Shown piece after piece: positions 41,563 through 51,142 of a stretch of 64,000 bases of DNA. The stretch is from CAZCAQ01 sp964496905 (GTDB lineage Bacteria > Patescibacteriota > WWE3 > UBA101185 > UBA10185): positions 57,363-121,362 of the forward strand of contig CAZCAQ010000001.1 of the NCBI GenBank assembly GCA_964496905.1. The letters run 5' to 3'. Below the pieces are notes generated by a model. The model saw only the letters and a program-made list of their open reading frames with translations. It had not been told where the DNA came from and did no database searches. Positions within the stretch are counted from its first letter, which is position 1. Every line of letters begins with the position of its first letter. Made by a program: the position numbers and the translations under genes.

Positions 41563-41955
41563 TTATTGGCTGTCCAAAATTTCATTTACTTTTTTATCGG
41601 CAAATTTGTTTTGCGCACGAGGCACGTGATTAAAGCTAATGTCATTAAATTTTGCTTCGAGCATTTTTACGCTTTGATGTAATTGCGCCAAAATTGCATC
41701 TTTAACTTTGTACTCACCGTTTAGTTGCTTAACAATAAGTTCGCTGTCTAAATAACAATCTACTGAAAAAATCTGGCGCGCCAAACATTCGGTTAAACCA
41801 AGAAGCAGGCCTTTGTACTCAGCTTGATTGTTTGTGCCCGTTCCAAAATAATCGCCTACGTTAAAGACTTCCACACCTTTGGTATCAAACAAAACTGCGG
41901 CACCCGCCGATGGCCCTGGATTTCCTCTTGCTCCTCCGTCGCTATACAGTTTCAT
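41563..41955 (-). CDS. rnhA: Ribonuclease HI
   Basis: 130 aa, minimal RNase HI of the archaeal-like type. Acidic active site residues: Asp6 in YSDGGARGNPGP, Glu46 in NNQAEYKGL, Asp69 in YLDSELIVKQ and Asp121 in FADKKVNE. It degrades RNA in RNA-DNA hybrids. It overlaps the Wzz-like gene by 14 bases upstream. Confidence 0.96.
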   Translation of the reverse strand: MKLYSDGGARGNPGPSAGAAVLFDTKGVEVFNVGDYFGTGTNNQAEYKGLLLGLTECLARQIFSVDCYLDSELIVKQLNGEYKVKDAILAQLHQSVKMLEAKFNDISFNHVPRAQNKFADKKVNEILDSQ

Positions 41956-42571
41956 TGGCTAGTCCTTTTTTTGCAAAATAATATGTTCCGTAAAAAAACA
42001 TGCTGACAAAAACTCCAACGAACGCACCAAGGGCAATGCTTAAGGGCAAACTTTTAAAACTTTCAAATGTTGCAGGTGTTGAACTTACCGGGGCGACAAC
42101 AATATTGGAATCCCCATTTTCGTTTAGCGTATTTGAAACGGCAATTAGTATGTCTTTATAAATCAGCCAAAGGTGCTCGGCTTGCGCTGACGAAGTGGCT
42201 TTTGTTTGCAGTGTAACTAGTTGCGTATCGGGTTTTTTTACTAAAGTAGCTCTATCAAGACTTTTGAGCGATTTTCTGTTAACTGGCTGCTTTTGTACTT
42301 GAAGGACTTGTTTTTTAACGTCGTCACTTTCAATTAAGGCTGCTAAGGATTTTGCAAAATTTAGTGAAGACAATGAGGAGTAGTAACCTTCGTATTTAAA
42401 GTCTTGTGGTGTGGCTTCAATGCCTCGGGACACATAAAAAGAGCCTGAGGCTATGTATTTTGGAGGATTGAGCAAACACACAGCTGCGCCAAGTGCTCCA
42501 CCTAAAATTCCTGCTAAGACTATTACGACTATATGCTTTTTGTACATGTTTAAAAGTTGAGAAGCGGTCAT
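41942..42571 (-). CDS. Wzz/CapA-like polysaccharide chain-length protein
   Basis: 209 aa from ATG 42571, supported by TATAAT 7 bases upstream; the frame is open to 42610. Two membrane helices at the ends (about 16-38 and 178-200) enclose an outer helical domain, the layout of Wzz-type chain-length determinants and tyrosine-kinase adaptors. KYIASGSFYVSRG after the first helix is the usual beta region. It likely acts with the Wzy-like proteins at 33029 and 55862. Confidence 0.85.
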   Translation of the reverse strand: MTASQLLNMYKKHIVVIVLAGILGGALGAAVCLLNPPKYIASGSFYVSRGIEATPQDFKYEGYYSSLSSLNFAKSLAALIESDDVKKQVLQVQKQPVNRKSLKSLDRATLVKKPDTQLVTLQTKATSSAQAEHLWLIYKDILIAVSNTLNENGDSNIVVAPVSSTPATFESFKSLPLSIALGAFVGVFVSMFFYGTYYFAKKGLANETV

Positions 42572-42578
42572 CGGAGGA

Positions 42579-42584
42579 ATTATA
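42579..42584 (-). promoter_or_regulatory. -10 box of the Wzz-rnhA operon, leaderless type
   Basis: TATAAT on the minus strand, 7 bases before ATG 42571. Confidence 0.65.
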
Positions 42585-42648
42585 TCATTTAAGTAGAATG
42601 GCCTAGCCATTCACTTAAATTATCAGCGTGAGCTGTACCACCAAAGCC

Positions 42649-42678
42649 TTGCCAAAAAAGGCATTAAAAACCTATACT
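42649..42678 (+). promoter_or_regulatory. Promoter of the SDR-DUF4012 gene
   Basis: TTGCCA-N18-TATACT, giving a leader of about 22 bases without a Shine-Dalgarno site before ATG 42708. Confidence 0.5.
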
Positions 42679-42707
42679 AATACAAGAAAACCTGTACGAG
42701 CTGCCCT

Positions 42708-45700
42708 ATGTCTAAAAGTAAAATTATTAAAAAATCTGTCCTCTCACCAACCGTGCTCATTGCCGGCGGAGCTGGTTTTATAGGCTCACATTTAGCAGAA
42801 GCCCTTTTAGAACAAAAAGTAAACGTTGTCGTAATAGACAACATGAACATTTCCGGAAAAGAAATTCACATTGAGGGACTTTTAAAAAACGAAAATTTTG
42901 CTTTTTTTGACGCAGATATTAATAAAGCGCTTCCACCCGAAATTGAAAGCGTCGATTACGTTTTCCACCTAACAGGAGTTGAAACATATATGTATTCTGA
43001 CGGCTGGGGTCTTGATACTTTGCTGGCCAACTCGCTGGGAACTAAAAATCTGCTCGATTTTGCTCAAAACTGTGGAGCAAAGTTTTTGCTTATTTCCTCA
43101 ACGGATGTTTATCATGGGCTTTTATCTTCACAAAACTTAATTCACTATTTTGGAAAAACTGAATTTGAGGAGCGCAAATACTCTCTTATTGAAGCGAAAC
43201 GCTACGCGGAGGCATTAGTTTGGGAATACTACAAAAAGTTTGATATGGACGCGCGTATTGTGCGAATTCCAAAAGTTTATGGTCCACGAATGCCGTTATC
43301 CAGTTCAGACGATTTAAACTCTGCCATAAAAGATTTGCTTGAAGACCATAATTTACGCCTTTTTGGAGAAGGAACCGAAAAAAACTACTATCTGTATATT
43401 TCTGATGCAATTTCTGGCATCACTAAAGCAATTTTTACCTCAGACACTAAAGGCAACATTTATTCCTTAATTACAAAAGAACCTTATACAACGCTTGAGG
43501 TAATTTATTTGCTAAAAGGCATGGCAAATCGCGAACTCAACGTTGAATTTAAAGCCAAATCGGGAGATATTCAACAAAGATTTTTGGAGCCAGATACTAC
43601 AAATCTTAAAGAATTGGACTGGGAGGCAAAGGTTGATTTTAAGACGGGGATTGCAAACACATTAAAATGGTACGGATACGAAACTAACAATCATGCTTTT
43701 AAGGCTAATAAAATAATTGAAGATAACAGCAAAAATAAAAACACTGCCAGTTCAATAATTCCTGTGGTCGCTACCGCAACAGTCGCTGCGCAAAACACGC
43801 CTCCACAAGTTGAAAAACCAAAGCACTCCCTTTTTGGCAAAAAGACTCAGACCATTAAGCCTCAGCCTACGCAGCCGACGCAACAACCAGCGCCTAGCCA
43901 ACCAAAGCCTGTAAAACAAAAAACAGCAGGTTCGGGATCTTTTAAAAAAGCCGTTGGAACCACATTTAAACTTGTGGCACCTTTGTTATTTATTGGAATT
44001 GCATTAATTGGCGTGCCTATGGCTCAAACTTATTATTATGCAACCAAGGCAAAGACTTCGCTAGAACTGGTCGAACAGGACATGATGAAACTGGACTTTG
44101 ATACGGCACAAATAAACTCAAACTCGGCGTATCTTGATTTTCAAAAGGCACAAAATTCATTGCGGATGTCTTCATGGCTTTTTAAAGCAACAGGTAAAGG
44201 GGAAACATATAATGCCCTGCAAGACACCTTAAATTCAACCGAAAACTTTTCTAAGGCAGTTTACTTTGGAACAAAAGCGGCGAGCCCCTTTTCAGACATA
44301 TGGAGTGTACTAAGGCTAGATTTAGAAGACAGAATTACAGCTCAACAGGTTGCAGACACAAATTTTTACCTTGGCACAGCCAAAAGCAGCTTAAACATTG
44401 CAAATGCAATTGCTCAAGATATTGAACCAAAAGAGCTACCTTTGGTGATGCAAGGCGATATTAAAAAATACAAAGAAACTCTTAAAATGGCGAGCCAAAA
44501 CATTACCTCTTTAGAAGCTGTGACAAAAAACCTAGATGACATAATTGGGACCGAATCAGCCAAAAGGTATTTAATCCTTTTTCAAAATTCAAACGAACTA
44601 AGGCCAACTGGGGGTTTTATTGGTTCTTATGCAGTTTTAGAAATGGAAGAAGGGAAAATTAAAAACCTTAAAATCGATGACATTTACAATCCAGACGGCC
44701 AATTAGACATTAAAGAATTTGAAAACGTAGCGCCAGAACCAATGCAAGTTTTACTGGGCGAAGAAAATATGCACATTCGCAACGCAAACTGGAATCCCGA
44801 CTTTACAAAATCGGCGCAAGAAATTAGCTCCCTTTTTGAACAAGTGGACGGTTCTCAATTTGACGGAGTTATAGCAGTAGATTTGGAATTTGTGAAAAAC
44901 TTGCTCGAAGTTACCGGGCCTGTGTTTTTAACCGCGTATAACGAAGAAGTATCTGCAGGAAATTTGTATGAGAAAACTCAATATCACAGTGAATTTAACT
45001 ACAAAGAGGGAGAATCGCAAAAGCGAGCATTTTTAACCGTTTTAGGCAGTAAGTTGTTAGAACGCACTTTTGCAATTCCAAAAGAAAAAACGCCTGATCT
45101 TGTGGAAATGCTAAGACACAGCCTTGGAAACAGACATGTGTTAATTAGCCTTAAAAACGAGGCAACAGCGGGAATTGTAGAAAAATACGGTTGGGACGGA
45201 AGTCTAGCAGACACTGGCGGTGACTACCTGTATGTTGTTAATTCAAATATGAGTGGAAATAAAGCAAATTACTTTGTAGAAGAAAAAATGGATTATCAAG
45301 TGGCGGCATTGACCCGTGATGGCCTTTTGCGAGGAAAAGTTACGATTGAATATAAACATAAAGGCAAGGATTACGCCTGGCCAGGTGGGGAATATAGAAA
45401 CTATGTACGGGTTTTGACGCAAAATGGAAGCAAACTTACTGGCGCAAGAGTTGAAGTGTATAAAAATGGCAAACTTATTAACATAAAAGAAGACTCATTA
45501 GTCAAAGTCGAAACCGAAGGCAACCCTACCACAAGTGTGGCAAGCATTAATTCAAATGTACAACCCATTGATACTCTAGATTTAAAAGCTTTAACTACAG
45601 AACAGCTTCCCATTTACGCACCTATAGAACAAAACCCAGCAGACATCTTTAAAAACGCTGTAATTGGAAACGAAGGTCGTTACACGTCGTTTGGGTTTTT

Positions 45701-46001
45701 AGTTAGAGTAAAACCAATGGAAACAGTTAAACTAGTTGTTGAATATGATCTTCCTAAAAAACTTAGTGTTACAAAAGATACAAAGGCCTATGATTTATTC
45801 TGGCAAAAACAACCAGGAACACAGGACGATCCGTTTAGTTTTAAATTTGAGGCCCCATTTGGCCGTAACATTAGCAACGGCGTAGTAATGGGAGCGGATA
45901 CACCAATAACAGGAGTGGGCACTAATCAGTCAAAAGAAAAAGATGTTTTTGAATACAAAGGCGAGTTAGACAGAAACGCCAGAATTCACATTAAATATTA
46001 A
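42708..46001 (+). CDS. NAD-epimerase-like domain fused to DUF4012 surface domain
   Basis: 1097 aa. Residues about 14-330 form an extended SDR like UDP-sugar epimerases or decarboxylases: GGAGFIGSH at 20-28, DNMNISG, LISSTDVYHG and RIPKVYGPR. The usual YxxxK is not seen: Lys164 aligns in EAKRYAEA but the residue four before it is Leu160, with the nearest Tyr at 158. A Pro/Gln linker (about 365-410) and a membrane helix (about 421-443) follow, then an outer region with DUF4012 from about 610 (NELRPTGGFIGSYAV). Inference: a cytoplasmic sugar-nucleotide sensor or degenerate enzyme tied to an outer domain. The 3' end overlaps the GT-C gene by 11 bases. Confidence 0.92.
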   Translation: MSKSKIIKKSVLSPTVLIAGGAGFIGSHLAEALLEQKVNVVVIDNMNISGKEIHIEGLLKNENFAFFDADINKALPPEIESVDYVFHLTGVETYMYSDGWGLDTLLANSLGTKNLLDFAQNCGAKFLLISSTDVYHGLLSSQNLIHYFGKTEFEERKYSLIEAKRYAEALVWEYYKKFDMDARIVRIPKVYGPRMPLSSSDDLNSAIKDLLEDHNLRLFGEGTEKNYYLYISDAISGITKAIFTSDTKGNIYSLITKEPYTTLEVIYLLKGMANRELNVEFKAKSGDIQQRFLEPDTTNLKELDWEAKVDFKTGIANTLKWYGYETNNHAFKANKIIEDNSKNKNTASSIIPVVATATVAAQNTPPQVEKPKHSLFGKKTQTIKPQPTQPTQQPAPSQPKPVKQKTAGSGSFKKAVGTTFKLVAPLLFIGIALIGVPMAQTYYYATKAKTSLELVEQDMMKLDFDTAQINSNSAYLDFQKAQNSLRMSSWLFKATGKGETYNALQDTLNSTENFSKAVYFGTKAASPFSDIWSVLRLDLEDRITAQQVADTNFYLGTAKSSLNIANAIAQDIEPKELPLVMQGDIKKYKETLKMASQNITSLEAVTKNLDDIIGTESAKRYLILFQNSNELRPTGGFIGSYAVLEMEEGKIKNLKIDDIYNPDGQLDIKEFENVAPEPMQVLLGEENMHIRNANWNPDFTKSAQEISSLFEQVDGSQFDGVIAVDLEFVKNLLEVTGPVFLTAYNEEVSAGNLYEKTQYHSEFNYKEGESQKRAFLTVLGSKLLERTFAIPKEKTPDLVEMLRHSLGNRHVLISLKNEATAGIVEKYGWDGSLADTGGDYLYVVNSNMSGNKANYFVEEKMDYQVAALTRDGLLRGKVTIEYKHKGKDYAWPGGEYRNYVRVLTQNGSKLTGARVEVYKNGKLINIKEDSLVKVETEGNPTTSVASINSNVQPIDTLDLKALTTEQLPIYAPIEQNPADIFKNAVIGNEGRYTSFGFLVRVKPMETVKLVVEYDLPKKLSVTKDTKAYDLFWQKQPGTQDDPFSFKFEAPFGRNISNGVVMGADTPITGVGTNQSKEKDVFEYKGELDRNARIHIKY

Positions 46002-47133
46002 TAATTGAACCTGGGCGATCCTGATGGAACCCATAATCCCAAGCATTAAAGTAGAAAGCAAAAAAGGTTACGTATAAAACGAGACCTAAATAATAAAGCC
46101 AGCGATGCTTTGTACTAAAAGTATCTGCTAAACCCAAAATCATAAACGGTAAAACCCACAAACTATAAGACCTGTTAAAAACGGGTGTAAGTAGTGTAAA
46201 GACACCAAAACAAAAAAACGCAATTAAGTACAGGTTTTGAAGTTTAAACACATACTTGAGTAATATAAAGACTATCCAACCTCCAATAATTGATAAATAC
46301 GAGTACGCTTGAAACGAGATTAATTGCAAAGCCTCAATCCCAAAGGTGTAACTAACGTAATATGGAAGAGGCCGTCCTTGAATTCCGCGTTCGCCATGAA
46401 CTAGCAATGAGCCTGTAATCATTGTTTGAAAATCTTGGACCGAACGCATAAATGGCAAACAAAATAAAAACGCAATTAACAGTCCACCCGCAACAAAAAG
46501 GAGCTTTTTTTTAAATGTTGGAATGGTGAAAATCATGGGCACCATTAAAGCAGGTAAAGTTTTAACTAAAATGCTAAGTGCATAAGCACCTCCACTGAGA
46601 ATTTGGTTTTTGGCAAGATATACCAGCGACACAAGTAGAAGCGCGATGGAAATAGGCTCCGTGTGCGTATAAGTGTTTCCATGAAGAAGTATATACGGGT
46701 TAAAAAACCACAAAAGTGCTCCAAGAAGCGCCATTAAAGTGCTGTATTTTGAAATATGCTTGTAAATAAAAATGCCAATAAAAAAATCTGAGACAAGCAA
46801 GGGAAGCTGCCACAATAACGCGTTAGGAATATGCAAAGGCGCTCCCAATATTGTTAAGAACGAGAAAATATTAAGGAGACCAGGCAAATAAGCATACCCA
46901 TGATCTCCGTATTTTATTTTATAGCTTGCTATCGTTTCTTGATAAGGATTTCGTCCGGCTAGGTATGATGTGATAGCACTATCGTATGTTTTGTAATCGC
47001 TTCCCTCTACTCCAAGTAGTGGGAACCGGTAAGCAAAGGCTGCGATAATAATAATTAAGAAAAGTAGGTTTGCAGGTGTTAAGTTAGGTTGAAGTGTAAA
47101 TTTAAGTGTGTGAAGGGCTTGCTTTGGCGACAT
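45991..47133 (-). CDS. GT-C family membrane glycosyltransferase
   Basis: 380 aa, about ten membrane segments. After the first helix comes GSDYKTYDSAITSYLAGRNPY, an outer loop with the acidic residues used by polyprenyl-phosphate-sugar GT-C enzymes; NPYILLHGNTYTHTEP and SILVKTLPALMVP recall bacterial mannosyltransferases of the GT87/PIG-M type. The donor is probably a lipid-linked hexose. TATAAT lies 8 bases before the ATG. Confidence 0.85.
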   Translation of the reverse strand: MSPKQALHTLKFTLQPNLTPANLLFLIIIIAAFAYRFPLLGVEGSDYKTYDSAITSYLAGRNPYQETIASYKIKYGDHGYAYLPGLLNIFSFLTILGAPLHIPNALLWQLPLLVSDFFIGIFIYKHISKYSTLMALLGALLWFFNPYILLHGNTYTHTEPISIALLLVSLVYLAKNQILSGGAYALSILVKTLPALMVPMIFTIPTFKKKLLFVAGGLLIAFLFCLPFMRSVQDFQTMITGSLLVHGERGIQGRPLPYYVSYTFGIEALQLISFQAYSYLSIIGGWIVFILLKYVFKLQNLYLIAFFCFGVFTLLTPVFNRSYSLWVLPFMILGLADTFSTKHRWLYYLGLVLYVTFFAFYFNAWDYGFHQDRPGSIINI

Positions 47134-47141
47134 ATTTGCTA

Positions 47142-47147
47142 ATTATA
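47142..47147 (-). promoter_or_regulatory. -10 box of the GT-C gene, leaderless type
   Basis: TATAAT on the minus strand, 8 bases before its ATG. Confidence 0.6.
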
Positions 47148-47216
47148 CCTTTTAAAGTAGACGTTATACACAGATTTGTTATGAAGGTCTATTAAGTTAG
47201 TGGACAAGTCTATATG

Positions 47217-47252
47217 AAAAAACCCTCCAAGCACTTTTTAGGAGGGTTTTAA
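47217..47252 (-). terminator. Intrinsic terminator of the 47271 gene
   Basis: On the minus strand AAAACCCTCC pairs with GGAGGGTTTT around TAAAAAGTGCTT, continuing into a T run. Confidence 0.9.
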
Positions 47253-47270
47253 GGTACCAGTTACCCACAC

Positions 47271-47744
47271 TCAAACCAAGTACAGTGAAAGGTCGTAAAG
47301 AAGTATCAAACCAAGAGCAACTACATATATAGTGCTCATGAGACGACGCCTGTACAACTGCACTTGTAACTCATCGCGCATCTTCTTCTCCACAAGCTCA
47401 GACGGACCTTCCAAAAAGTTACGGCTCCTAGGAGGCTTATGAGATACCGCGGGGACATGTCCTCTTGACCAAACCAAGAAAGCATAAAATGCAACTATTA
47501 TGTAGAACCAAGTGGACATGCGAGAACTCGATAAAACCAGCAAAACTATAATAGTACTAAGCGCTAAAACACCTAGTGCCATAACAGCCCGCATCAGCCT
47601 ATCGATCTTCCCCTTTAAAACTGTCTGGGGAGGCATTTCGTATGCGTCTCGCAAAAAGCGATAAGCAAAGTAAATGCCAACAATAAACACCACTAAGCGT
47701 GCGGCGACTTGCATCCACCATAATAAGTTGAGTAGAAACTCCAT
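47271..47744 (-). CDS. Small polytopic membrane protein, unknown
   Basis: 157 aa with AGGAG 9 bases before the ATG. Hydrophobic segments at about 9-29, 50-70, 77-92 and 138-155; the loop at about 95-135 is rich in Arg and Lys (PRSRNFLEGPSELVEKKM) and should be cytoplasmic. It has its own promoter and terminator. No family recognised. Confidence 0.8.
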   Translation of the reverse strand: MEFLLNLLWWMQVAARLVVFIVGIYFAYRFLRDAYEMPPQTVLKGKIDRLMRAVMALGVLALSTIIVLLVLSSSRMSTWFYIIVAFYAFLVWSRGHVPAVSHKPPRSRNFLEGPSELVEKKMRDELQVQLYRRRLMSTIYVVALGLILLYDLSLYLV

Positions 47745-47782
47745 GTTAATGTTCTCCTAGACAACAGGTTTAATGTGGTCAA

Positions 47783-47810
47783 ACTATATCAGCAACATAT
47801 TTGTTGTCAA
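47783..47810 (-). promoter_or_regulatory. Promoter of the 47271 gene
   Basis: TTGACA-N16-TATAGT on the minus strand, about 38 bases before its ATG. Confidence 0.65.
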
Positions 47811-47856
47811 CCAGGCTAATAGGTAGTAGAATAGCCAGGTAGCTAAGGCTATATTT

Positions 47857-48210
47857 ATGCTCGAAAAGCAGTATATTCAAAAACATTTAGCAAAAACCAC
47901 TTGCTATAAATGCGGGGCGAGCCTAGAAGGAGCTGAGCTTACTACGGTAAGTGAGGTGCCTGTAGCGTTAGTAGCGCACGCCAAATGCCCACATTGTAGT
48001 GCTGAGAGTATGGTAACAATAACTATTGCAGGGACAGGAATTGCACCTCTTGTTTCGGAGTTAAAAGCAACAGAAATTAAAAAGTTTATGGGTGCAAAAA
48101 GTATCGGTTATGACGATGTGCTCGCCGTTCATAAGCAAATACAGAAAACATCAATATGCAAATTACTGCACAAGTTAGAGAAAAAATCGGAAAAAGTTCA
48201 AAAAGTCTAA
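47857..48210 (+). CDS. Zinc-ribbon protein, unknown
   Basis: 117 aa. CYKC near residue 16 and CPHC near residue 44 form a four-cysteine zinc ribbon; the rest is helical with a Lys-rich end (KLEKKSEKVQKV). Its last 55 bases overlap the start of the L25 gene in another frame, an unusually long overlap that suggests coupled translation. Zinc-ribbon proteins of this size often bind RNA or ribosomes, which would suit its partner, but this is inference. Confidence 0.75.
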   Translation: MLEKQYIQKHLAKTTCYKCGASLEGAELTTVSEVPVALVAHAKCPHCSAESMVTITIAGTGIAPLVSELKATEIKKFMGAKSIGYDDVLAVHKQIQKTSICKLLHKLEKKSEKVQKV

Positions 48211-48833
48211 AGTACAACAGACAGCTCCCAGCTGTTCTATTTGGTAAACACCTAGAATCAATTCCCGTAACGGTAAGCTATGAGAATTTTTCAAAAGTAT
48301 ACACTGGTGCGGGTGAAACAGCACTTATCGATTTTGACTTGGGCGAAGATAAATCAAAAGTTTTAATAAAAGACGTGCAAGTTGATCCAGTAACAGGTAC
48401 ATATGTACACGCTGGTTTTTACAAAGTAAACCTTAAAGAAAAAATCACGGCCGATATTCCAGTTAAAGTTACTGGCGAAGAAGCAAGCCCTATTTTAAAA
48501 AGCGGCGAAGGTATTTTACTTACACTTTTAAGCGAAATCGCCATTGAGTGTTTACCTGCGGATCTTCCAGCAGAATTTACGGTAGATGTTTCGGGATTCA
48601 CAGAAATTGACCAATCAGTTGCTGTTAAAGATCTTGTTTTTGACCGAGAAAAGATAGAGCTAGTTGATGTAACTGAAGACGAACTAGTGCTGAAGGTCGA
48701 CTATGCACAAATGCCTGAAGAAGAGGAAGCAGTGGTTGATGAGGCAGAAGCTTTGCAAAACATTGAAGCCACTGCCGAAAAACCTGCGGACGAAGAAGCT
48801 GACGGCGACGCCTCCCCAGACAAAAAAGAGTGA
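48156..48833 (+). CDS. rplY: Ribosomal protein L25 (Ctc form)
   Basis: 225 aa. The N-terminal L25 beta-barrel (VREKIGKSSKSLKYNRQLPAVLFG, VLIKDVQVDPVTG) is followed by the CTC/TL5 domain and an acidic tail rich in Glu, Ala and Asp. It binds 5S rRNA. Ctc is a general stress protein in Firmicutes. Start ATG 48156 lies inside the zinc-ribbon gene. Confidence 0.95.
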   Translation: MQITAQVREKIGKSSKSLKYNRQLPAVLFGKHLESIPVTVSYENFSKVYTGAGETALIDFDLGEDKSKVLIKDVQVDPVTGTYVHAGFYKVNLKEKITADIPVKVTGEEASPILKSGEGILLTLLSEIAIECLPADLPAEFTVDVSGFTEIDQSVAVKDLVFDREKIELVDVTEDELVLKVDYAQMPEEEEAVVDEAEALQNIEATAEKPADEEADGDASPDKKE

Positions 48834-48835
48834 TA

Positions 48836-51118
48836 TTACTCAAACTTTGGCCAAAAATTTAGCGCAAGAAGAGTGTCGTTTTCTTCAAAAACTTCCCAAA
48901 TCGCTTCAGTTATAAAAGGCATAAATGGGTGAAGCATTTTAAGACAATTTCCATACACAAAGATTAAAATTTCCAGTGATGCTTTTTTGTTTTCTGCATT
49001 TTTTACGTACTCAATGTATTTGGCAGCTAGCTCGTCCCACATAAAATGGTAAAGCATATCAGCAGCATCGGCGAAGCGGAATTTTTCAAGGTTTGTGTTT
49101 ACGTTAACCAAAGCTTCTTTAAGATCTGCAAGGATTTTTTTGTCTTCTTCAGTTGTAGCAAGTGAGAGTGCCTGTGCAAAATCTTCATGAGCTAAGGGTT
49201 CTACTTTTTTGCCTGACTCTTCTTCAAAACGAGCTACCATCATTTGAGTAAAACGGGCCATGTTCCATACTTTATTTGCAAAGTTGCGATAAGAAACCAC
49301 TTTGTCGTGAGGAAAGCTAAAATCCTTGCCGTTGGCGGTGCCAAAAATAAGACCCATGCGCAAACTGTCTACACCGTATTTTTCAATATAATCGCCGGGG
49401 TCTATATTATTTCCTAAGCTTTTACTCATTTTACGCCCATCTAAAGCGCGTACGTGCCCATGCAAGTAAACATTTTTAAAAGGCGCCTCTCCGGTAAGAT
49501 ACAAACCAAACATAACCATGCGCGAAACCCACCTAGTAACTATTTCCCAACCTGTTTCTAAAACGTTAGTGGGATAAAAATACTTAAAATCTTCACTTTC
49601 AGGATATTTTAAGGTTATTAGAGGCCATTGACCGCTGGAAAACCAAGTGTCAAAAGTATCGGTTTCTTGCAAAAAATTACCAGCAGTAGGTTTGATAGTT
49701 GAAATAACGTATGTAGCCGTTTTCGGGGCTATAAGTCCCTGCAGACCTGTTTCTATTTCTTCAAAAGAATAGACATCAAGCAAATTGCCGAGGGTTCCCG
49801 TAACGGGATCGCTAGATTTACTTAAAAACTTAACTGAAATGTCTGGGTTTTTTGAAACATCGTACCAGACAGGAACACGAATTCCCCACACAATTTGGCG
49901 CGAAATTGCCCAATCGCGCATATTTTCAACCCAACGAACATACGTTACCTCTCGCCATTTTGGATATATTTTTATTCTCCCACTAGTAACTGCATCAAGA
50001 GCGGGTTTCTTTAATGATTTTTCGGGATGATCAACTTTTACATACCAATTTGGTAAAACTAAGTTTTCAATATAGTCGCCGCTGCGATAATCAACGGGAA
50101 CAGTATTTGCGTAATTTTCGTCAATTTTTTCTATTAAACCCATTTTCTGTAAATCTGCCACCACTTGTGCTCGACAAGCCTTAATTGTCATTCCAGCATA
50201 TTTTCCAGTTGCAGCAGTCATTTTACCGTCAATACCAATTACGCTTTTTACGGGTAAGTTATGCCGCAACCCTATTTCGTAGTCTTCTTTTGAATGGGCA
50301 GGGGTCACTTTTAAAACACCTGTTCCAAAGGCAGGGTCAACATATTTGTCGGCAATAACGGGTAGCTTGTTTTTACCCAAAACGTCATCAAATTCAATTT
50401 CTTTCCCAATATAATCTTTGTACCTTGCATCATCAGGATGCACAGCTAAGGCACTATCGCCAAGTTTTGACTCAGGACGCACCGTACAAGTCGTTAAAGG
50501 GCCATATTTTATGTAATATAAAGGGCTTACTTGTTCTTTATAACTAACCTCGGCATCACTAAAAGTAGTTCCCCATTTAAAAGAGTAATTCACAACATAA
50601 TCGTCTCGGTAAATTAAACCTTCTGAATGCATTTTTTCAAAAGTGGCATAAACTGTTTCAATACTATGAGGATCTAAAGTAAATGTATATCGGGACCAGT
50701 CAACACTAGCACCCATTTGACGTAGTTGCGCTTCAATTAAACCTTTGTTTTCAAATACAAAATCCCAAATATTTTGGTACAAAGTGTTTCGGTCAAAATC
50801 AAAACGCGATTTACCTTGTTTTTTAAGTTCCCTCTCATAAGTTGTTTGAGTTTCAAAACCAGCATGATCCGTACCTGGAAGCCATAAAGCGTTGTAACCT
50901 TGCATGCGTTTCCAGCGAATCAACAAGTCTTCAATAGCCACCATTAAAATATTGCCCATGTGCATTTGACCAGACGCATTTGGAGGGGGCAAAATTATAG
51001 TATAGGGCTCTTTAGAGGGGTCAATTTTAACTTTAAACGCATCGGCTTTAGTCCATTTTTCGTTTATGGAGTCTTCGACCAATTTATGGTTATAGGTTTT
51101 ATCTAGCTCTTGTTTCAT
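48836..51118 (-). CDS. valS: Valyl-tRNA synthetase, shortened
   Basis: 760 aa against 870-950 usual; the C-terminal coiled-coil arm is missing. PPPNASGQMHMGN (HIGH motif as HMGN), the editing domain with TVRPESKLGDSALAVHP, and GRKMSKSLGN (KMSKS) are present, as is the class I DHAGFETQ. It charges tRNA-Val and edits Thr. The stop lies 3 bases from the convergent L25 gene. The upstream region is shared with proS. Confidence 0.98.
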   Translation of the reverse strand: MKQELDKTYNHKLVEDSINEKWTKADAFKVKIDPSKEPYTIILPPPNASGQMHMGNILMVAIEDLLIRWKRMQGYNALWLPGTDHAGFETQTTYERELKKQGKSRFDFDRNTLYQNIWDFVFENKGLIEAQLRQMGASVDWSRYTFTLDPHSIETVYATFEKMHSEGLIYRDDYVVNYSFKWGTTFSDAEVSYKEQVSPLYYIKYGPLTTCTVRPESKLGDSALAVHPDDARYKDYIGKEIEFDDVLGKNKLPVIADKYVDPAFGTGVLKVTPAHSKEDYEIGLRHNLPVKSVIGIDGKMTAATGKYAGMTIKACRAQVVADLQKMGLIEKIDENYANTVPVDYRSGDYIENLVLPNWYVKVDHPEKSLKKPALDAVTSGRIKIYPKWREVTYVRWVENMRDWAISRQIVWGIRVPVWYDVSKNPDISVKFLSKSSDPVTGTLGNLLDVYSFEEIETGLQGLIAPKTATYVISTIKPTAGNFLQETDTFDTWFSSGQWPLITLKYPESEDFKYFYPTNVLETGWEIVTRWVSRMVMFGLYLTGEAPFKNVYLHGHVRALDGRKMSKSLGNNIDPGDYIEKYGVDSLRMGLIFGTANGKDFSFPHDKVVSYRNFANKVWNMARFTQMMVARFEEESGKKVEPLAHEDFAQALSLATTEEDKKILADLKEALVNVNTNLEKFRFADAADMLYHFMWDELAAKYIEYVKNAENKKASLEILIFVYGNCLKMLHPFMPFITEAIWEVFEENDTLLALNFWPKFE

Positions 51119-51119
51119 A

Positions 51120-51140
51120 TATAATGCAAGCGTTATTTTA
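51120..51140. promoter_or_regulatory. Interleaved divergent promoters of valS and proS
   Basis: Plus-strand TATAAT at 51120-51125 is 17 bases before the proS ATG; minus-strand TAAAAT at 51135-51140 is 16 bases before the valS ATG. Each -10 box lies inside the other gene's leader, and neither gene has a Shine-Dalgarno site. Confidence 0.5.
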
Positions 51141-51142
51141 AC

